A stretch of 64,000 bases of DNA from Ophiosphaerella korrae. Its lineage: Eukaryota; Ascomycota; Dothideomycetes; Pleosporales; Phaeosphaeriaceae. Below are positions 22,488-33,333 of this stretch, piece after piece; positions within the stretch are counted from its first letter, which is position 1; each line of letters opens with the position of its first letter. The stretch lies in assembly GCA_028456385.1 (NCBI GenBank), contig JALNQF010000022.1, forward strand, positions 310,001 to 374,000, given 5' to 3'. The position numbers were made by a program, and so were the translations under genes. The notes beneath the pieces were generated by a model. That model saw only the letters and a list, made by a program, of their open reading frames with translations, had not been told where the DNA came from and did no database searches.

Positions 22488-24166
22488 TCAATAGTAATCT
22501 CTCGCGCTTTTTTGCAGCTCAATCAGTCTCCACCCTCTGGTTTCGGTGTTGTTGACATCCTCTGGTATCCGGGTCACGCCAATCGCATATGTGACTTGTT
22601 GGATCTTGTCATCCATGCCGGACGCTAGCTCGCCAGACTTTGCGTTGCGGTACACATGCACTTCTTGCGTGCGGCACGTTAGGATGAAGACGGGGATTTC
22701 GCCGGGCTCGAGTAGCTTAGCGTTTAAGACGTCTACGCCTCGGATGTCGACTATCTTGCCGTCAGACTTTAGGCCTGCAGTCGTAATTTGTTGCATGGTT
22801 GCAGCATAGACGGAGTACTGCGCAGCTGAGAGCCACTGCTTGAGTACTTCGACATCGCCTTTGACGTAGGCATCGAGTACTTCTGGGAGAATGTATTCAC
22901 GCATTTCGGTTAGGAAAGGTTCCATCTGGAAATTGGGATCCATCTCTCGGAATTTTTTAATGACCATTGCCGTTTCGTTCTCAGCAAAGAAACCGCCGAT
23001 GCGGTCAGAGATACTGCGAGCGGTGGAGATGATGGCGTTGTCAGACTCGTTGTAGACTTTGCCCATAGTAAAGAAGCCTTGGGCAAGCTTGGAGTTGTCC
23101 TTCCACTCCCGCCAAATCTCCTTATATTTGGCGTCTTTGTGGAGCGTAATGTTGGTGCCGGCACTATCGCTGATTAGTGATGTCGTGGATGCTCGACGTG
23201 AATGACATACTCAGGGTCTTCCTCCAGCGGCCCGGAAGGCTTTCCACCAACGCGCTGCAATTCATTGAGTTCTCGCAGTTCTCGCCTCTTCCTGCGCTCC
23301 TCCTTCTCCACCCAGCCACCGTACTTTGAGGAGCTGCCATCGTCAATGGTCTCCTTGACGGCCTGGAACGCCTTGGTTTGCCGCACCGGCCGTGTAGCAT
23401 ATTCGATACCAGAGCCCGTCACCCTAGCAGCTGCTCGAACGCCCTTGACGGGCATTGTGTCCCACGTCCATGCCGCACCCTGACCGACGGCGCGCCCAGT
23501 TGCCTTCAATGCCTCGGCAGTCTTGGTCTTGGCTTCATCGGAAAGCTGTTTTGCTTTCTGAACATTGGGATTTTGGGAAAAGTCATGGATGGAGCCTGAC
23601 AGCTCCTTGGTGCCCTCATTCCACTCCTTGGACGCCTGGAACTCTTGCTTCAAGGTATCGGTGAAGACCTGCCATGGTGTCTTGTCGCCGTGGGGCGGGG
23701 GCGGGGCAGCTTCTTTCTTCTCCTTCTTCTCCTTCTTCTTCTCTTTGCCAGCCTCTTCCTCGCCTGTCTTCTTCTCGCTGGCTTCCTCCCCGCCCTTTGT
23801 CTGCTCGCCTGCTGCCTGCTCGCCCGCGCCGGCTTCGGAGGTAGACTTTTTTTCTGCCTTTTCGGGCGCAGGCTCGTCCTCCTTTACGGGTTTTTGTTTC
23901 TGCGCCTCCTTGTGCAGAGCGGACCGGGAGGAAAAGTGGCGGGCATATGTGGGGGACGCACGGAAGAGTACGTCGTGCGGCAGGAACTCACTTCGCAGGA
24001 ACGGAACCGCAGACGGTTGGGGCGATATGGAATTGCGTGAGGCTGCCGGGGCAGTCGATAACCGCCTGTAAGCCGCTGTTCGTCCATAGGCGCTGGCGGG
24101 TGTGGTCGAGGCATGCTGTAGGCCGCCTCTGGCCCGGGCAAAAGTTATGGCAGGCTGCAGCCTCAT
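22488..24166 (-). CDS. TIM44: Mitochondrial import motor subunit TIM44
   Basis: Peripheral inner-membrane protein that tethers mtHsp70 to the TIM23 channel. Exon 1 24166-23211 and exon 2 23163-22488; the 47-bp intron runs from GTATGT to GATAG, giving EEDPDAGTNITLHKD (an acceptor 6 bp earlier is also possible). Product 543 aa. The ATG at 24166 opens MRLQPAITFARARGG, a clear presequence; the frame upstream has no ATG. Residues ~105-180 are a K/E-rich low-complexity region, then helices with EFQASKEWNEGTKELS that should bind mtHsp70 and the membrane. The C-terminal Tim44 domain runs from ~345 with REMDPNFQMEPFLTEMREYI and VLDAYVKGDVEVLKQWLS, and ends WRLIELQKSARDYY. Divergent from uS11m, start codons 240 bp apart. 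Confidence 0.93.
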
Positions 24167-24406
24167 ATTCCCCGTGCAGACGGAACAAGGACCGGGACAG
24201 GAATACAAGAAGAATTAGGACTAGGACCAGCGCCAATGGCAAGCGGGCAGGAATTGGGCGCGGTGAGGGTGGGAGCAGAAGATTCCTTGCCTCTTGTCGT
24301 GCTCGGCAATGCCCTCTTTTTCCGCATCCCAGCGCACAGACCAGCCCGCTGTCAACTTTCTTCGAGTGCCTTCCACACCACCCACCAGTGCTTGATACAC
24401 TTGACC
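24167..24406. promoter_or_regulatory. Short shared promoter of TIM44 and uS11m
   Basis: Only 240 bp separate the two divergent start codons, so the two mitochondrial genes must share or closely pack their promoter elements. I cannot name a specific factor site. Confidence 0.6.
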
Positions 24407-25048
24407 ATGTCGCAGAACACGGCCCTGCGCGCGTTTCGCTCCCTGGGCCGCTCCCTGGGCCGCTCCTTTCGCGCACCGCACCCTGCCTGCCGCCCCTCGC
24501 GATGTCTCTCCCAGGCGGCGCCTCCGGTCGGCCCCTCCAAGCAAGAGCATAGCCTCGACTCCCTCATGTCCACCATCGACTCGACCTTCAGCCGCCCGTC
24601 GCCTGACTACTTCGCCAACATAATCCCCGGCCAGACAGGGCCCGCCAACCTCGCTGTCCGCGACTGGGAAGAAGACGACAGGCACAAACTGCACATCTAC
24701 GCTTCCAAGCACAACACGCACATTTCCCTGACCAAGCCGAACCGCGATACCCTCATCAGCGTGTCGTGCGGCAACATTGGCTTCCGGAAGGCCGGCCGCG
24801 GGTCCTATGATGCCGCCTACCAACTGGCTGCCTTTCTCATGAGTCGGATCCAGGATAAGGGCTTGCTGCCGCAGATCAAGAAGCTGGAGCTTGTCTTTCG
24901 GGGGTTCGGGGCTGGTCGCGAGGCTGTTACCAAGGCGATATTGGGCAGTGAGGGGAAGAAGATACGGGGGCTGATCGTCGCGCTGAGCGATAGCACGCGG
25001 TTGAAGTTTGGAGGCGTCAGGAGCAAGAAACCAAGGAGGCTGGGCTAG
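24407..25048 (+). CDS. MRPS18: Mitochondrial small-subunit ribosomal protein uS11m
   Basis: Single exon, 213 aa, starting MSQNTALRAFRSLGRSL; the frame is open upstream but its first ATG in good context is at 24407. The first ~45 residues form an arginine-rich presequence in which a 12-base repeat gives RSLGRSLGRS. The S11 fold occupies about residues 95-213: LHIYASKHNTHISLT, GFRKAGRGSYDAAYQLA, and the C-terminal RLKFGGVRSKKPRRLG, matching the basic rRNA-binding tail of the S11 family (yeast Mrps18). Works in the platform of the mitochondrial small subunit. Confidence 0.92.
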   Translation: MSQNTALRAFRSLGRSLGRSFRAPHPACRPSRCLSQAAPPVGPSKQEHSLDSLMSTIDSTFSRPSPDYFANIIPGQTGPANLAVRDWEEDDRHKLHIYASKHNTHISLTKPNRDTLISVSCGNIGFRKAGRGSYDAAYQLAAFLMSRIQDKGLLPQIKKLELVFRGFGAGREAVTKAILGSEGKKIRGLIVALSDSTRLKFGGVRSKKPRRLG

Positions 25049-25143
25049 ACGGGGGCCGACATGTAATGTACAATATGGCATTGCCAGGCGCATGGGTATC
25101 TACGACAAGGATCGATATGTAAATGAGCAAAACAGGGAGACAG

Positions 25144-26005
25144 TCATGTTAAATTCTTGGGCAGCGGCGCTCTTTCAGCCGACGACAGCGTCCTACCATT
25201 GCTGTCGGTCTCCTTGAGCTTGACCAGCCGGGGTACATTCTGGCTGGATGAATACCGAGGATTCCCTCTTGCGCTTCCTTGTTCACTTCGACTGCTACTG
25301 CCAGAACGGCCCGCTTCCTCCCAGCCTGCTTCTTCCTCTGTTGCTGCAAGCCGCCGTACTTGTCGCTCGTGTCGCAGCATGGACGCTCTTTCGTCCTCGA
25401 AGTCCTCGTCAAGGAGCTCTCCATCCGCAGTATCATAATCCGGTGGCGCTATCCATTCCCGTGGTACAACGCATGGGAGAGCTACGCCGATGCTGGCCGC
25501 GCGGTTGAGCCACCCTGGTGCTGTGCGGCCTGTGAGTTTCTCGCACAGGTACGAGGTGAAGTGGTTGCAGTTCTTGGTGAGGAGGTTGTAGGATGTGCCT
25601 TGGAATGCAATCGTAGCCTGGGCCTTGTTAGCGCCGTCAAATGTATCCCCCAAGGCCGCATACCTCATGAATAATGGCGTCTAGCTCTTCCTGCGGCCGG
25701 AAGGAGAATCCATGAACGACGGCCTGCCTGAAGGTACCACCCGGTGGCTCCAGTTTGGGTTTTGTCCAATATACCCCGGTCATGTTTCGATGGTCATGGC
25801 CGCCATATGCGTATTCTCGGTCGCCAATAACGACCCCAGAGTGGAGAAGTGAGCTGCCAATGGCCCAGAGCACTGTCGAGACTTTGCCAGGCGGCAGGAG
25901 GTCGTAGATATGGATAGTGACCTGGGTGCGTGATAGGGAAAGGGTACTTCGGTGTGATGCAGGCGTCTTGCGCGACGGCTTGGGGCGAGTGGAAGAGGAC
26001 GACAT
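25144..26005 (-). CDS. PPPDE (DeSI-type) cysteine isopeptidase
   Basis: Exons 26005-25664 and 25617-25144; the 46-bp intron (GTATGC, GCTAAC, CCCAG) joins AIIHEATIAFQGTSYN. Product 271 aa. The PPPDE domain begins at TIHIYDLLPPGK near residue 30. The catalytic dyad is visible: His in LHSGVVIGDREYAYGGH (about residue 55) and Cys in TKNCNHFT (about 131). The family removes SUMO or ubiquitin from substrates. After residue ~165 the protein is acidic then serine-rich (EDERASMLRHERQVRR, SSSRSEQGSARG), likely disordered. Two short gaps of the intron contain an open frame that would otherwise suggest two separate genes. Converges on uS11m with 95 bp between stop codons. Confidence 0.93.
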
Positions 26006-27158
26006 TCTGTTCTATTTGTGTCAAGCGGGGCAGGGTATGGTTGAATTTCTACAGGAATGCATGTACACAGATGTCTAGGCGATATGAATAGGAATGAGCG
26101 GGACCAGCCCTGCAGGAGAAGAGTGTGAGGAAGAAGGCCTTCGTTGATAGGCAGGGCAGACGACATCATATCGTTGATCTAGCCGCCCATTCTCGGCCCG
26201 GCCTTTCCCCTCTCGGCAAGCGTCAAAAGCAGCGGGGAGCTCTCGCGCTGCGCTCAGACTTCCAAAGAATAAGCTAACGAATGAATTTTGAACGAATAAG
26301 ACTAGCCATTCTGAAAAGCGGCATAGCTATGCGCCGGTGCTGTTGCTATTGCTATTGCCGCTGCCTACTTGGCTCATTGGTAGGTGATCGAACCGGTGCC
26401 ACCAAGTGAATGTGGCACAGTGTGAAGGCTCTCATATATCCATGAAGCATCGAGCTGTAGTGATTTGGTTGCTTTGAACATTCGCCTTCAATATGAGGGC
26501 CAGTTTCCTTTCTCAAAAGCTGTGTCCGTTCGCCATCATGCTTTCCGTTTCCCTCGTATCAAGCTTCTCCTTCTCTAGACAGCCTAGAAGCCATGGCGGT
26601 CTTTGCAACCCCCTATTCAAACTCTGGAGGAATTGGGTGTCAAGAATAGCCACATCAAGTCGATATCGCGCCAAGCACATGCTCCTGCTCGGACTGCTTC
26701 TACACTCAATTACCCATGGACCAGAGCTGACGGCACGCCCCCACACTATAGCGATCGGTTCTATAATCCTCCCGTACCAAATACCCGATCACGTTTGACT
26801 GGGTATGGCAGAGCGATGCAGTGGCATACACGAGCTCGGTGGGATGTGAAATGGTCACCACGCTAGCCCCAAAGAAGAAGCTCGGCTAGGCCAGCCAGAA
26901 ATCTTTGCCGGCCCAAACCAGTCCTTGCCTCCCACACCCAAGGCCACCACAACCCGGAGAGCTGGCTGCAAAGTCGTCTCTGGGCCCCTCACCACCTGCA
27001 AAACGCCCCCCACCAACTTTCTTCCCTTTTCCTTCTCTTCTCTGATACCCACTTTTTACCGCCCAGCAGCAAGTACTGTCTGCCCTTTTCATTGCCCGCG
27101 CAAACTTTGCATCTCCTTCGCTACTGCCCGCACATACGCATCGGCCAAGAAGAAAAAG
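26006..27158. promoter_or_regulatory. Divergent region between DeSI peptidase and Ola1
   Basis: 1.15 kb carrying both promoters. An open frame at about 26493-26798 (+) has a hydrophobic stretch but no recognisable domain and I do not call it. CT-rich tracts near 27020-27120 precede the Ola1 start, as usual for highly expressed fungal genes. Confidence 0.4.
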
Positions 27159-28646
27159 ATGCCTCCCAAGAAAGTCGTCAAGGAAGAAAAGATCCTGCTC
27201 GGCCGGCCAGGAAACAGCCTCAAGAGCGGCATCGTGAGTGAGAGCCCTGCTGGCTTGCCGTAAGTCGCGTTCTCACATTAACAGTAATCGCCAGGTTGGC
27301 CTAGCAAACGTCGGCAAATCGACCCTCTTCCAGTCCATTACCAAGTGCTCGCTCGGTAACCCTGCCGTAAGTCGCGCCTGCTCTGCCCAGTGCGACACCC
27401 CTCACTAATCTGCCCAGAACTTCCCCTATGCCACCATCGATCCAGAAGAGGCCCGTGTCATCGTTCCTGACGAGCGCTACGACTGGCTGTGTGAACACTA
27501 CAACCCCAAGTCGCGAGTCCCCGCCAACCTGACCGTCTACGACATTGCTGGTCTCACGCGCGGTGCCTCGACCGGTGCTGGTCTCGGCAACGCCTTCTTG
27601 TCCCACATTCGCGCCGTCGACGCCATCTTCCAAGTTGTGCGCTGTTTCGACGATGCCGAAATTATTCACGTCGAGGGTGACGTCGATCCCCTTCGTGACT
27701 TAGACATCATCGCCGAGGAGTTACGCCTGAAAGACATCGAGTTCGTCGAAAAGTCGCTCGAGAAGCTGGTCAAGGACACGAGGCGAGGCGGCCAGAGCCT
27801 GGAAATGAAGAAACTCAAAGAGGAGCAAGCCACCGTGGAGAAAATCCTGGCAATGCTCAAGGATGGCAAAGATGTCCGAAAAGGTGACTGGACGCCTAAG
27901 GAGGTACGCGCATTTTCCTTTTCTCTTCCACTTCTTCCTCGAAAGATGACAAAGAGCGATTGCTCTCTAATCCCAGCTCTTTGATGCCCCCTTAACGCGG
28001 GGGCGTTATGAAAAGACGTCCATTTCTGACTACATTCTACTACCTCGCCGTTTTGAATCGCAATTTCGTATCCAAATACGCGCTTACAGTTCGCTAGGTC
28101 GAGGTCATCAATCCGCTATTCCTCCTTTCCGCCAAGCCTGTTGTCTTCTTAGTCAATCTCAGTGAGAAGGACTACGTCCGTCAGAAGAACAAACATCTTC
28201 CCAAGATTGCTCAATGGGTCAAGGAGAATGCTCCTGGCGATCCAATCATCCCCATTTCTGTCGCATATGAAGAGCGCCTTGCCGCCATGACCGATGCAGA
28301 GTCTGCTGAGGAGCAAAAGACCGTTGGCGCAAAGTCGATCCTTCCCAAAGTCGTCTTAACTATGCGGAAGGCCCTCAACCTCGGCAGCTTCTTCACAACT
28401 GGTACTGATGAGGTCAGACAATGGACAATACGAAATGGCACCAAGGCGCCACAGGCTGCTGGTGTTATCCACGGTGACTTTGAGAAGACTTTCATTCAGG
28501 TCGTTGTGTACAACTACAGTGTTCTGAGAGAAGAAGGTGATGAAGCAGGCGTCAAGGCTAAGGGCAAAGTCATGACCAAGGGCAAGGAGTATGTTGTTGA
28601 AGATGGCGATATCATACTCGTCAAGGCTGGTGCTGCGAAGTCGTAG
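27159..28646 (+). CDS. OLA1: Obg-like ATPase 1 (YchF/Ola1)
   Basis: Ribosome-associated P-loop ATPase of the YchF subfamily. Four exons: 27159-27233, 27295-27366, 27418-27903 and 28098-28646, with introns of 61, 51 and 194 bp; all junctions are in phase 0. Product 393 aa, the usual length. Walker A is GLANVGKST, switch I NFPYATIDPEE, G3 DIAGLTRGAS. The usual NKxD base-recognition motif is replaced by NLSEKD, the mark of ATP rather than GTP preference in this family. A coiled-coil insertion spans ~125-195 and the C-terminal TGS domain includes GTKAPQAAGVIHGDFEKTFI. The first two exons are very short and flank the P-loop. Confidence 0.96.
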
Positions 28647-30846
28647 ACGAAACCAAGACACTGTCAAAGAACTCCCTGTCCTTGACAGACGGGATAAAAG
28701 GATGATACACGAAGGATGTGGGTGGAATTATGAGGCAACTCAAGCGATGATCTGAAGGACACATGCCTAGTTGTGTAGAACATACATCAGGTAGTCCACG
28801 ATGTGTATGGATGAAGACAAAAAGATGCATGAACTGATAACGCCTTATCCCTGTTCCATCTACTCCTTCCTTCCTTTTGGTTGAGGGTGCTCGGGCCAGA
28901 GCAACTGTCTCACTTTCCCAACTTTTTGGCAAAGCCCATACCAACAACAAATCCCAAAACACATCTCAAACCCGCCTCGTATTCCACAGTGTCTGGATTC
29001 GTGCCTGTAGTTCTTCTAATAGCGCGTTAACTATTAGTTTCCCACCCATGACTTACGATTTGAAGACTCGGAGACGAAGAGAAATTGTAGCTATAAGAGA
29101 ATCTCGATCATAGCTGGGATGATTGGACATACTTCCATGTTAGCATACATGAAACACAACCTGATAGATTCGGCCAATAATTAATGAGCCGCCTTTATTC
29201 GCCGTTGGTAGGTCCTTGACAGTCAATCTTCAAAGGAGAAAACCTCTCTTAGCAGAAACAACATTACATTTTGAACATGGAGCAGGATCATCATGACACC
29301 TAGGCCTCGCATCTGCCAAATCGAGTTCCCAGCTTCTGCATCCCACTCGAGAAAACACCGTTTGCACTTCACGACGGTCAGCTTCCACACTACGAGCAGT
29401 AAACACTCCTTGTATCTCAATCAGCCCTAGCTACTTCTTCGGAGCCCGGGACAGGAAGAAGGACCCTACGGCTAAGTCATGATAACATGCACATACCCCC
29501 GAGATACTATAACTGAAACCTCCAAAGGAAAATGCCATCACTCCGCTCGCGTGAGGAACACATAACCCGAGATAATGAACAACACCAAATGCCTAGCATC
29601 TCCCACGACTATCCACCACCTTTCCTCACTCAAGCTAAATGTCTACTCAACGCCATCCCGTTCCTACCATAAGTTCCACGCGTCTATACTCGGCCCTCTC
29701 GCACTCGCCCGACTCGTGGGATTGAAAAGCGGACGTCCGATGGAAAGAAGCGGCGGTAATGTTTTGTACGAGGCGAAGTACTAGGTATGGGGCCAAAGGG
29801 GTGAGAGATGTACTAGATGCCAAGATGCCGTTCGTTGAGGCATGTTGATGCAGATAGATGGAAGCCAAGCGGCATACGCGTGGACGAGGCGTTCACGTTG
29901 GGGTAGACGGAGATGTCATCAGGAGACACACTTTGTCCAGCCGTTTAGCTAGTGCACATCTCGGGGAAAGAGTGGGTGTAATTACCACTTCGAAAGCCAC
30001 TTGACATGCCTAGCACTAGCCTCATACTTAGCACCAAATCTCCCTCCCGTGTCTACGCCACCCTCTTCTCAACCCTTGCGGAAGCCGACATCACAATCGT
30101 GCATATATCTGTTTTAGACTTTGATCTGAGTTTCATTACGATATTACGTCCACATGCGTCTTATCGACACGTGTCAGCATCTAAGCTAGCACTCATACCC
30201 CAGCGAAAACCGCGAAGGAAAGAAATAAAGAAGTATCCAAGACAAAGGGATATATGATCCGTTTTTCCAATGCAGATAGGTAGCCAAGATGCGAAATGCA
30301 CACATACAATACACATTCAACAAGATAAGGAGAGAGTTGGTTGGGAATGCTAGGTCTAGCTACGCAGTTGAACAGCGTTGGGACGTTCCAAAGGTTAAAA
30401 AAAAAAAAAAAAAAAAACCCCCGATGGTGAGGGAATGACGGAAAGGAAATGAAGAACTATGTACACGGGAGCTGGTGGGTTTGGAGGTGTTTTGTATTGA
30501 CGTCCTGCCATAGTGAGATGACAGGGATCTCGAACGTCGGGTATCTGGTAGTGACCGATCGCGAAGTCTTGAGGCTTCGGGGTATGTGTAGTAGGTGCGA
30601 AATGGGTTTGCGAAGAGGAAAAGAAGTTTGGCTAAATGTTAACGCCCGGCGCTGAGAATGCAATGCTCGGAAGGAGATGGCGGCTTGGTTGGTACAGATG
30701 ATGACTAGGAGATCCATTTGCTAGAAAAATGCCACTTTTTTGCTCGATGCTTGTTAGGTATGGAAGTTTGAGTTACAAGGTGTATGAGGGCCTCAACTCG
30801 AGTGTGCTTGGGTGTTTGTAGGGACCACTTAAGCATGCCAGGTTCC
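28647..30846. other. 2.2-kb gene-free region
   Basis: Between the Ola1 stop and the kelch gene stop (the genes converge). Only short, unrelated open frames on both strands, none recognised. It includes a 21-base A run at 30397-30417 followed by a short C run. Some of it must be 3' UTR. Confidence 0.5.
30397..30417. repeat. Poly(A) tract of 21
   Basis: Twenty-one consecutive A, followed by five C. It could be a remnant of a retrotransposed poly(A) tail, but no target-site duplication or element body was seen beside it. Confidence 0.85.
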
Positions 30847-33333
30847 TTAGCGACTTTGGCCTAGGTTCAGCCATGACATATCCGATTGCCCATTCTTCGA
30901 CTTGTCTTGAGTTCCACCGGAACCGGGGAACATGGTGACGGTGCTGTCGTGGCCAGCGCGTTGTTGCGGATAGAAGGAGCTTTGGTTGTTGTTGTTGTTG
31001 TTGTTGTTGTTGGATAGGTAATCTGTTGTCGCGGCTTGCGAGGCATTTGGTCCTGGGAAGACGGTGACCGTGCTTTCGCGGTCCTGAGGAAAACCAAAGC
31101 GTGGTGGTGCGGGGTACATGGAGCTAAATGTGCTCGTAGGCATCTCATTCAGTGGCGCAGTAGATTGTTTTCCACCTGGAAACATGGTATGTGTGCTGTC
31201 GCGCAAGTCGGCGCCGGTGGTTGACTTTCCTTGACCAGGATAGAAAGAGCTTAGGTCACTCTTAGGATAGAAAGAGTCAGTACCATCGGGATAATATGAG
31301 CTAGTACCTCCAGGGTTATTCTTGTTGTTAGAATCAAAGACCATGCTACCAGTATATGTGCTACTAGTCCTTCGGTCAGCCCCTCTGTCGGCCCCAACTG
31401 GTGTCCAGCTCTCCACGGGATCGCGGAAATAGTGCTCGTCGTTATAGCTTAGACCTGACCGAGTGCTACCGTTAGAGTTTGTGCGGCCTAGCTTAGCTTG
31501 CATGGGCTGTACTTGGTGCGGTAAAGTAACGATTGAGCTTCCCAGCGTTGGGCTGCCGCTCGCAACTCGGCTCAGGCGTTGCCCGTCCAACTTGGGGATT
31601 TCAAGCGGAGCTATTTGTTGCGACGGGCGCTGGCTATACATGCGTGAACCAGTATACTGTGAAAGACTTCCTGTGCTGGTTCGATCTGATGCGTAGGTCG
31701 ATCGATCGGGTTGCACGTTAGCTAGATTTGTCGGTTCGTTGTTTGCAAAGTATCGGCTCCAACCAGAACTACGCGCACGGGGATTTGACTTGGCAGCAGG
31801 TGTGCGACTCGAGTTTTGTCGTACCATCTGTTCCGGAATGGGCTCGGGCTTCATATCGAATTTGGACAGTTCCACTGGATCGGAGTATCCCAAGGGGCTA
31901 GTCTTCTTCATGAGACCTGCTGTGCTTGCGTCGCTTGCCATGTTCTTCTTATGACTAGTTGGTCCCCGGCCTTGAATGATTGCCAATGAAGACTGCGAGT
32001 CATTGCCCAGTTTGTAATGTGTCGTTACCACAGAACCGCCAGCCTCTTTCATAAAATCAGCTCCTCGGTCAGCAAAGCTCATGCGAGCATCTTTCTCAAC
32101 ATAGCCCTGGCTCTGCTTCCTCTTGTTCTTCCTGTACTTCAGACATAATAGGATGAGGATCAAGACGGCTGCGATACCGAAAATAGTTCCCAGTGTGGCA
32201 CCGAGGACAGTGAGCATCTTGCCTTTGTTGTTAGGCATAGCCACTGGTGCAGCTGGAGAATCTGTGGACGTGGTGCTGGGGATGGTAGAAGAAACGGGTG
32301 TTGATGTGGGGCGGCTTGTTGGGGACATTGTCGATGATAGTTCCGAATTTAGGATGACTTGTTGCCCATTGAACAATGCAGTCTCGTTCATCCAGGAGTT
32401 CTCTTTCGCGTTGAATACAACAATGGGATGTGTTACATTACCTCCACTTGCCACGGTGAGGCCGTCTTGTCCCTGGGCAAGCGAATATCCAGATCGTGCT
32501 GATGTCGGCGCATATGTTCCGTTATACTCGGGCCAATTGTCCACAGTGAATCGCTTTGTTTTCCCTGGCCTTGAGCCTGGGGCAGCTGGGGTGCCGTCTT
32601 CTTTAATGAGCAGGATGCGCTCTACTTTGTTAGGCGCGACACTCATATCGAACCTTTCCAAAACCTTGCTCTTTCCCTTGCCAGATACCACAGTACACTG
32701 GACAGCCTCCTGGTTTGCGATGGGTTGCTCGAGAGTGACGCCAAGATCCTGCCAACCACCAGCTTCGCTGAACTTCCAGATGGCCTTGTTTGACGCGCCA
32801 CCGCCAATGAGTAGGGCTGAGCTGGCATCCATAGCCATGAGCATAGGCTTTACGGACGGTGGGGCGCCGGCCGAAGGCATGCTTTGGACGCTGTATGGTG
32901 GGACGGTGGAGATGAGAAAGGTCTGCGTGGATGGGCCGTTGTCTCCAGTGGTTTGCGATCCCGAGTAGACGAGGATTTTCTTCGATGCCTCGAGGTAGAC
33001 AGCAGCATGGCTCTGTCTGTTCTGCGTGGTCCAGCTCTCGGGTCGTAACCAATCCCACTTCTTCTGGGCAAACGAGTAGTGCATCAGCCCTGGGTAATTC
33101 CAGGTGGCGGCTGTTTGGTTGACGGACCCTCCAACAATATACATCATGCCGGCAGATGAGGCGTCGACACATTGAGCGCCGGTGAGCGAGATGTCCATGG
33201 GCATAGCGGTCCATTCGGCGCCCTCAGCGAGCCTCAGCGACTGGAAGCCTGCAGACGAGTAGACGTAGAGAGTGCCATCGTGAACGACTGAACAATGGCC
33301 GTTCAAGGGGTACTTGGGGTCCGAGAAGCCCAT
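30847..33333 (-). CDS. Kelch-type beta-propeller single-pass membrane protein
   Basis: Single exon, 828 aa, start MGFSDPKYPLNGHC. Residues 1 to ~320 form kelch/galactose-oxidase-like blades (HAAVYLEASKKILVYSG, MMYIVGGS, SSALLIGGGASN). A threonine/serine/proline stalk follows, then one membrane helix at ~374-396 (TLGTIFGIAAVLILILLCL) with a KYRKNKRK stop-transfer signal. The long C-terminal tail (~400-828) is disordered, rich in S/T/N/Y, with repeated motifs of the form FYPxG and TVTMFPG and an N9 run from a GTT repeat. There is no N-terminal signal peptide. A cell-surface sensor or adhesion role would suit the architecture, but I cannot assign one. The helix could act as a signal anchor only if topology allows. 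Confidence 0.85.
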   Translation of the reverse strand: MGFSDPKYPLNGHCSVVHDGTLYVYSSAGFQSLRLAEGAEWTAMPMDISLTGAQCVDASSAGMMYIVGGSVNQTAATWNYPGLMHYSFAQKKWDWLRPESWTTQNRQSHAAVYLEASKKILVYSGSQTTGDNGPSTQTFLISTVPPYSVQSMPSAGAPPSVKPMLMAMDASSALLIGGGASNKAIWKFSEAGGWQDLGVTLEQPIANQEAVQCTVVSGKGKSKVLERFDMSVAPNKVERILLIKEDGTPAAPGSRPGKTKRFTVDNWPEYNGTYAPTSARSGYSLAQGQDGLTVASGGNVTHPIVVFNAKENSWMNETALFNGQQVILNSELSSTMSPTSRPTSTPVSSTIPSTTSTDSPAAPVAMPNNKGKMLTVLGATLGTIFGIAAVLILILLCLKYRKNKRKQSQGYVEKDARMSFADRGADFMKEAGGSVVTTHYKLGNDSQSSLAIIQGRGPTSHKKNMASDASTAGLMKKTSPLGYSDPVELSKFDMKPEPIPEQMVRQNSSRTPAAKSNPRARSSGWSRYFANNEPTNLANVQPDRSTYASDRTSTGSLSQYTGSRMYSQRPSQQIAPLEIPKLDGQRLSRVASGSPTLGSSIVTLPHQVQPMQAKLGRTNSNGSTRSGLSYNDEHYFRDPVESWTPVGADRGADRRTSSTYTGSMVFDSNNKNNPGGTSSYYPDGTDSFYPKSDLSSFYPGQGKSTTGADLRDSTHTMFPGGKQSTAPLNEMPTSTFSSMYPAPPRFGFPQDRESTVTVFPGPNASQAATTDYLSNNNNNNNNNQSSFYPQQRAGHDSTVTMFPGSGGTQDKSKNGQSDMSWLNLGQSR
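30985..31011. repeat. (GTT)9 microsatellite coding for nine Asn
   Basis: Nine GTT units on the plus strand read as nine AAC codons in the kelch-type gene, inside its disordered tail; likely length-variable between isolates. Confidence 0.9.

Noticed and set aside
23565..24071. Plus-strand frames rich in F/S/C opposite TIM44
   Set aside because: Mirror of the lysine/glutamate-rich low-complexity region of TIM44.
26390..26420. GATCGAACCGG sequence resembling a tRNA B box
   Set aside because: The flanking bases do not pair as a T-stem and no A box or acceptor stem could be placed on either strand.
26493..26798. 101-codon frame with a hydrophobic N-terminus
   Set aside because: No recognisable domain, located in a divergent promoter, and not supported by composition; could not be called as a gene.
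30397..30417. Poly(A) tract as the tail of a retroelement
   Set aside because: No element body, target-site duplication or reverse transcriptase fragment next to it.
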